Positions 22,278-25,446 of a stretch of 25,446 bases of DNA are shown here, one piece after another (position 1 is the first letter of the stretch; each line of letters starts with the position of its first letter). The notes under the pieces are model-generated. The model had not been told where the DNA came from. It was given only the letters and a program-made list of their open reading frames with translations, and made no database searches. Location: assembly GCA_019648995.1 (NCBI GenBank), contig BLXT01004368.1, positions 1,282,374 to 1,307,819 on the forward strand, given 5' to 3'. A program made the translations under genes and the position numbers. This DNA comes from Plakobranchus ocellatus (lineage: Eukaryota > Mollusca > Gastropoda > Plakobranchidae).

Positions 22278-23960
22278 AGCAAGAAGAAACTAAAAAGTTT
22301 GGACAATCTCCTGTTGCAAAAATTTCTCTGATTTTGGCTATGTTTGTCTTTCTAGTTAAAAAATGATATGGCTGCATGTGTGTAAGTGATGTTTTAAATT
22401 AATATTATGTGAGCTCTTTTACAAAACGACGTACTTCTCATATAAGAGGCAGTAGCAGGTGTTGATGACGCGATCCAGAGAGACCACAACGAGGCTGAAG
22501 ATGGAGGCCGCCATGCTAGTGTACAGGAGACTCAGGAACACCAGGCAGGAAAATGGAGAAAAGGTGAAGACTCGGTGAGTGACCTAGGAGTGGCAATGGG
22601 AAAAAAAGAAAGATTAAGGCGTTCCGGAACCCATCCCGTGCAAAAGTTATATACCTGTGGATGTTGATTATGTATTGTTTTAGTGCCAGGAGGAGCCACA
22701 TTTTCACTCTCAAATTGCAAAAATTAGTCCGGAACCCTTCCGCGTACTACTTTAGTGCAAGGAGAGATCACATTTTCACTGCCACACAGCGACACGGAAC
22801 TATAAATATATTCTGAATCAAGAATTCTAAACTGAAAAAAAAATTCAAATTATGTCGAGCCTCTTTAGGTCTCACTTTCCTGACACAAACCTCAGTTTGA
22901 TACCGGAAGATCATTCTGGGAAGATCAGTTTAAGCAGATAATCATAACGAAGTGACTACATGTATAATTTTTCCAAACACACGGGAAAATAGGTCCAATC
23001 CCTAGATTCCCAAGCGCAAAGAACAGGGATCGGCAAGATTTAGATGTGAATGTTTCTTTATTAATAAAAAGATTGTTGAAGGTTGTTGACCAAGAAACAT
23101 TATCACTGTTCTCGGGTATTTTATTTACAACTTTCCATGTGTTTTTACTGCCATAATCTACGACCAATAAACTATCTTGTGTGCTAATGTGTTTTTTTTA
23201 AATTGTTTTTTTTTATTCCTTCCCTTAAAAATCGGTATCTGTTTTTATTACACATTGTTAAAATTGTCCATATTACCTCAATTTATCCGTGTTAGGATTA
23301 ATGTAGTCATGTTTTATGTTAGCTGAGTAAAGTTGAATGTTTGGTGTGTGTTGTGATTGGTAGTTCAGCTCGTGACAGCACAAGCCGGACGGGACTTCAG
23401 ATCGGAGGATTTTGGCTGCAAGAGATCACTCCATTTTCGTCGCTTGTACAGAGCACACACGTCTACAGAGCTCTTACAGAGGAGTCAAAACTATCCTGGG
23501 CAGTTTAGATATTTCGACTGCAGATAATATATTTTTATTCTCCCTACCACGGGACCTGCTGAATGATCTAAGTTTTGTGATTTCCTGAGGCTGTGTGCCT
23601 AGGCAGACTTATCTATTAAGTCTATATATTATTTATATTTGAGAACGGTATTGTGTTACCTGCATTGTCCCTCGAGTAAGGTTATCGTCCTGTGTGGACT
23701 AGTGATTGAATTGTGACAGAAAGCAGTTAACAAAGTTACGGTTGAGTATGAGATCTCAGTGACAGTATTTGACAGTGTTGAGAACGTAAATAGCTGAACC
23801 CAGTTGGACTGGTAATTGTTGAGAACTATAAGTGTACATCTGGACCCCGGACTATTGCCTCTATTTAAGTGCTGGACCTTGGATCTATTCTACTGCAAGC
23901 TCAACGGACGGGAATCACCGATAGATTTAGTTTAGAAGCGTGTGCTTGTGCGAGTGAACT

Positions 23961-24012
<52 letters not shown>

Positions 24013-24747
24013 CTATTAATTGTACCTGAGATTAGATCTATTAATTATCGCGGTAAATTATATCTCTAAGCTATATCTAAAGATCATACCTATTAATTCC
24101 TATAAGCACCAATGTGTCTATTGATCTAAGAAGTAATTTGAAGAGAGTTTCCTCGTGAGTGGATTTAAACGGTACTACCTTATTTAATTGTATAAGATTA
24201 CGTAACGCACTCTGAATAGTTATTGTCGCGCCTGCGTGCGTGGACTTTTGTACTTGGCTCGCCTCATATCTATCTGTCTACTTCTTTATGTGACTACCTA
24301 CTTCTATATTATTACTATTATTATAATATAAGTTTCCTGTCGCCTATTCCCGTTGTTCCGCCTTTTATTTGGTGTGTCCTTCTTGTGCAGTCGTTTGTTG
24401 TACCCTGTGTTGTTATATCCCTATTCCCTAACAATCCGTAAGCCTATCCCTCTTGGCTCACAGCTTCACGGTCAATCTTTCTTACTGCACTCTCTCTCTC
24501 TCTCTCCCCCTCTCTCTCTTTCTCTCTCTCTCTTTCTTCATAAAATAAAGCGATGGAAAAAATAAGGCTGCACACTATTTTTCCGAGCGTTCGGAAAAAT
24601 AAGACGGCCTCATCATAAAGCTATAGTTTCAGAGCGAGCTCTAGGCATAACAGCTTTATTTTCGAATACCTCAAAAGATCGGTGACCTTCCGATGTAATC
24701 TGCAACACGGGCTTTTAGTTAGTGGTAATAATAGTAGTAGTAGTAGT

Positions 24748-24781
<34 letters not shown>

Positions 24782-24782
24782 C

Positions 24783-24856
<74 letters not shown>

Positions 24857-24867
24857 GCAGCAGCAGC

Positions 24868-24932
<65 letters not shown>

Positions 24933-25107
24933 CCGCCTTTCCCCCCAAAAAAGCAAAAACAAAAAGAAAAATCTAAAGAAAGTGCCATTCTTAAATCGGA
25001 ATTTCCATGTTCAATACCTGTATGTATGAAAAACCTCTCACGAAGATAAGTACGCCAAGTATGATGTCAGCCATAGCCAAACTGGCAATGTAGAAGTTCG
25101 GCTGCGT
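16617..25107 (-). CDS. Class A (rhodopsin-like) orphan GPCR, 5'-partial, giant third intracellular loop
   Basis: Seven-transmembrane receptor of the plasma membrane. The window holds TM2-TM7 on three exons in transcription order: 25107-25018, 22583-22435 and 18672-16617, about 764 residues joined in frame. TM1 and the start lie beyond the right edge. Class A landmarks seen are LAMAD (D2.50), C3.25, S3.39, LDRV in place of DRY at 3.49-3.51, W4.50, an ECL2 cysteine, Y5.58, CWTP (6.47-6.50) and NSAINFFIY in TM7. Prolines 5.50 (Ser here) and 7.50 (Phe here) are absent. Position 3.32 is Leu, so it is not an amine receptor. ICL3 is about 530 residues, rich in Ser, Thr, Asn and Asp. The C-tail stops almost at once after helix 8 (FRHAFRRLLCRQ), with a Cys that could be palmitoylated. 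TM2-TM4 faintly resemble adenosine/MECA-type receptors, but the ligand is unknown. It is convergent with HAAO. Confidence 0.9.
16893..16976 (-). repeat. 42-bp in-frame tandem duplication inside GPCR ICL3
   Basis: 16893-16934 and 16935-16976 are near-identical 42-bp copies. They encode GLNPAYDNAQNEAA then GLSPASDNPQNEAY, close to the TM6 end of the third intracellular loop. The copies differ at only a few bases, so the duplication is probably recent. Confidence 0.9.
19737..19756. repeat. (CA)n microsatellite
   Basis: About nine to ten CA units in the GPCR intron. Confidence 0.9.
20672..20800. repeat. Short repeat with atcactgggYgtt core
   Basis: Two adjacent copies of atcttcataatcactggg plus ygttct lie at 20672-20728. 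A more diverged copy is near 20766-20790, and a further atcactgggt lies near 20982. It is a small, eroded array in the GPCR intron. Confidence 0.6.
22194..22276. repeat. CAA/CAG microsatellite (UUG/CUG in the GPCR transcript)
   Basis: Imperfect trinucleotide tract. In the minus-strand pre-mRNA it reads CUG/UUG and lies about 160 bases downstream of the TM3-exon donor. Confidence 0.88.
22435..22583 (-). CDS. GPCR exon: ECL1/TM3/ICL2
   Basis: 149 bases. The minus-strand acceptor cactcctag follows a C/T tract, and the donor is gtacgt. Read from the first base, it encodes VTHRVFTFSPFSCLVFLSLL, then YTSMAASIFSLVVVSLDRV, then INTCYCLLYE plus two bases of the next Asn codon. The cysteine (3.25) lies exactly 25 positions before the arginine of LDRV (3.50), as expected in class A, and Ser 3.39 is present. 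It is too short to stand out by reading-frame length. Confidence 0.9.
22622..22785. repeat. Imperfect direct duplication in GPCR intron
   Basis: tccggaaccc at 22622 and again at about 22728 is each followed by a tttagtgcMaggagRg-type segment ending in cacattttcact. The second copy is shorter by an internal deletion. Confidence 0.65.
23964..24007. repeat. (TA)n microsatellite, about 22 units
   Basis: Long uninterrupted TA tract in the GPCR intron. Confidence 0.95.
24489..24536. repeat. (CT)n microsatellite
   Basis: CT tract interrupted by CCCCC and CTTT. Confidence 0.93.
24577..24600. other. Perfect 10-bp stem-loop
   Basis: atttttccga and tcggaaaaat pair exactly around a four-base loop, gcgt. 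It lies about 30 bases after an AATAAA. The function is unknown; it does not match the histone 3' stem-loop. Confidence 0.8.
24722..24933. repeat. (AGY)n microsatellite, about 210 bp (CUG/CUA in the GPCR transcript)
   Basis: Alternating blocks of AGT and AGC triplets, including one long nearly pure AGC block (about 24813-24868, with one CGG interruption) and a pure AGT block of about 24 units. All six frames are open across most of it, giving meaningless poly-Ser, poly-Ala, poly-Leu or poly-Val frames. It starts about 85 bases downstream of the TM2-exon donor in the minus-strand transcript. Confidence 0.97.
25018..25107 (-). CDS. GPCR exon: TM2
   Basis: 90 bases, 30 codons, phase 0 at both ends. 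The minus-strand acceptor is ttcgaccttgcag and the donor is gtattg. It encodes TQPNFYIASLAMADIILGV then LIFVRGFSYIQ. The pattern N-F-Y-I-x-S-L-A-x-A-D is the class A TM2 signature with D2.50. It joins in frame to the TM3 exon at 22583. The upstream intron continues to the right edge. Confidence 0.9.
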
Positions 25108-25396
25108 CTGCAAGGTCGAAAAGAATGAAAGGAGATGAATGAGGTGACATAGGGAGTAACTGAAAGAGTCAGGATTTGCTGAGTCGGAGTGGTAGAAATC
25201 AGAAGTATAGGCGTGCATGAAAAAACACAAGAAAAGAAAAGAGAAGAATAAAGCTCTCATAAGCACCAGAATATTTTGTTGGTTTGAATGCTTCAGCGCT
25301 TTGTAGATTTTATAAACCATATTTTCATAGTCTTTCCCTATTGCATTATTGTAGATTTAAACTCTTATATTCTCCTTTTCTCACATTTATTTGTCA

Positions 25397-25403
25397 AGAG
25401 AAC

Positions 25404-25446
<43 letters not shown>
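25397..25446. repeat. (GA)n microsatellite cut by the window edge
   Basis: GA tract reaching the last base. In the GPCR strand it is a CT tract in the intron upstream of the TM2 exon. Confidence 0.95.

Larger units (their letters stand above)
18673..22434 (-). other. GPCR intron between TM3 and TM4 exons (3.76 kb)
   Basis: The donor GT is at 22434-22433 and the acceptor AG at 18674-18673 (minus strand). No nested gene is supported. It contains a CA tract (19737-19756), repeats with an atcactggg core near 20672-20800 and a CAA/CAG tract (22194-22276). Two plus-strand frames at 21197-21424 and 21448-21648 resemble nothing I recognise. Confidence 0.8.
23340..24600 (+). mobile_element. Possible LTR-like or non-autonomous retroelement remnant
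   Basis: This block differs in texture from the flanking AT-rich intron: it is less AT-rich and not a simple repeat outside the TA and CT tracts. It has a TATTTAAG TATA-like box near 23861 and an AATAAAG poly(A)-like signal at about 24545. A gctgcaca end follows about 25 bases later, then a 10-bp hairpin. No coding remnant, second LTR or target duplication was found, so the call rests on texture and on the order of signals. Confidence 0.22.
22584..25017 (-). other. GPCR intron between TM2 and TM3 exons (2.43 kb)
   Basis: The donor GT is at 25017-25016 and the acceptor AG at 22585-22584 on the minus strand. It holds a possible retroelement-like block and several microsatellites. No nested gene recognised. 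Confidence 0.8.

Noticed and set aside
24621-25029. Poly-Ser, poly-Leu, poly-Ala and other homopolymer frames.
   Set aside because: All are six-frame readings of the AGC/AGT microsatellite inside a GPCR intron.
2367-25107. Functional link between HAAO and the receptor (for example a receptor for a kynurenine metabolite).
   Set aside because: Only convergent neighbourhood is seen; animal gene order gives no operon-type evidence, and no binding-site residue supports it.

Overview
This looks like animal genomic DNA, most likely from a lophotrochozoan and probably a gastropod mollusc. Two genes are built from short exons with GT-AG introns. The rest is AT-rich and crowded with mini- and microsatellites, and there is one 160-base assembly gap (10951-11110). 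The phylum is an inference from genome texture; no marker here proves it.

Left part, plus strand (2367-8935): eight consecutive coding exons of 3-hydroxyanthranilate 3,4-dioxygenase (HAAO, kynurenine pathway). They run from about residue 54 of the human enzyme to the stop codon. The first exon or exons, with two of the three iron ligands, lie to the left of the window. All eight exons join in frame at consensus splice sites.

Right part, minus strand (16617-25107): three coding exons of a class A (rhodopsin-like) G-protein-coupled receptor. They cover TM2, TM3 and TM4-TM7 through the stop. TM1 and the N-terminus lie beyond the right edge. The receptor has a roughly 530-residue third intracellular loop, almost no C-tail, and lacks the usual prolines 5.50 and 7.50. 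No ligand can be assigned.

The two genes are convergent (tail to tail), about 7.7 kb apart. That interval holds no gene I can support. It contains a 677-bp piggyBac-like non-autonomous element (11434-12110), three minisatellites (about 28 bp, 30 bp and 51 bp) and AT-rich DNA.

Other repeats include a 28-bp minisatellite of about 42 copies with higher-order structure (about 424-1615), a degenerate 33-bp array in a HAAO intron, CUG-rich microsatellites just downstream of both visible GPCR donor sites, and a possible LTR-like element inside a GPCR intron. Nothing suggests that the two genes work together.
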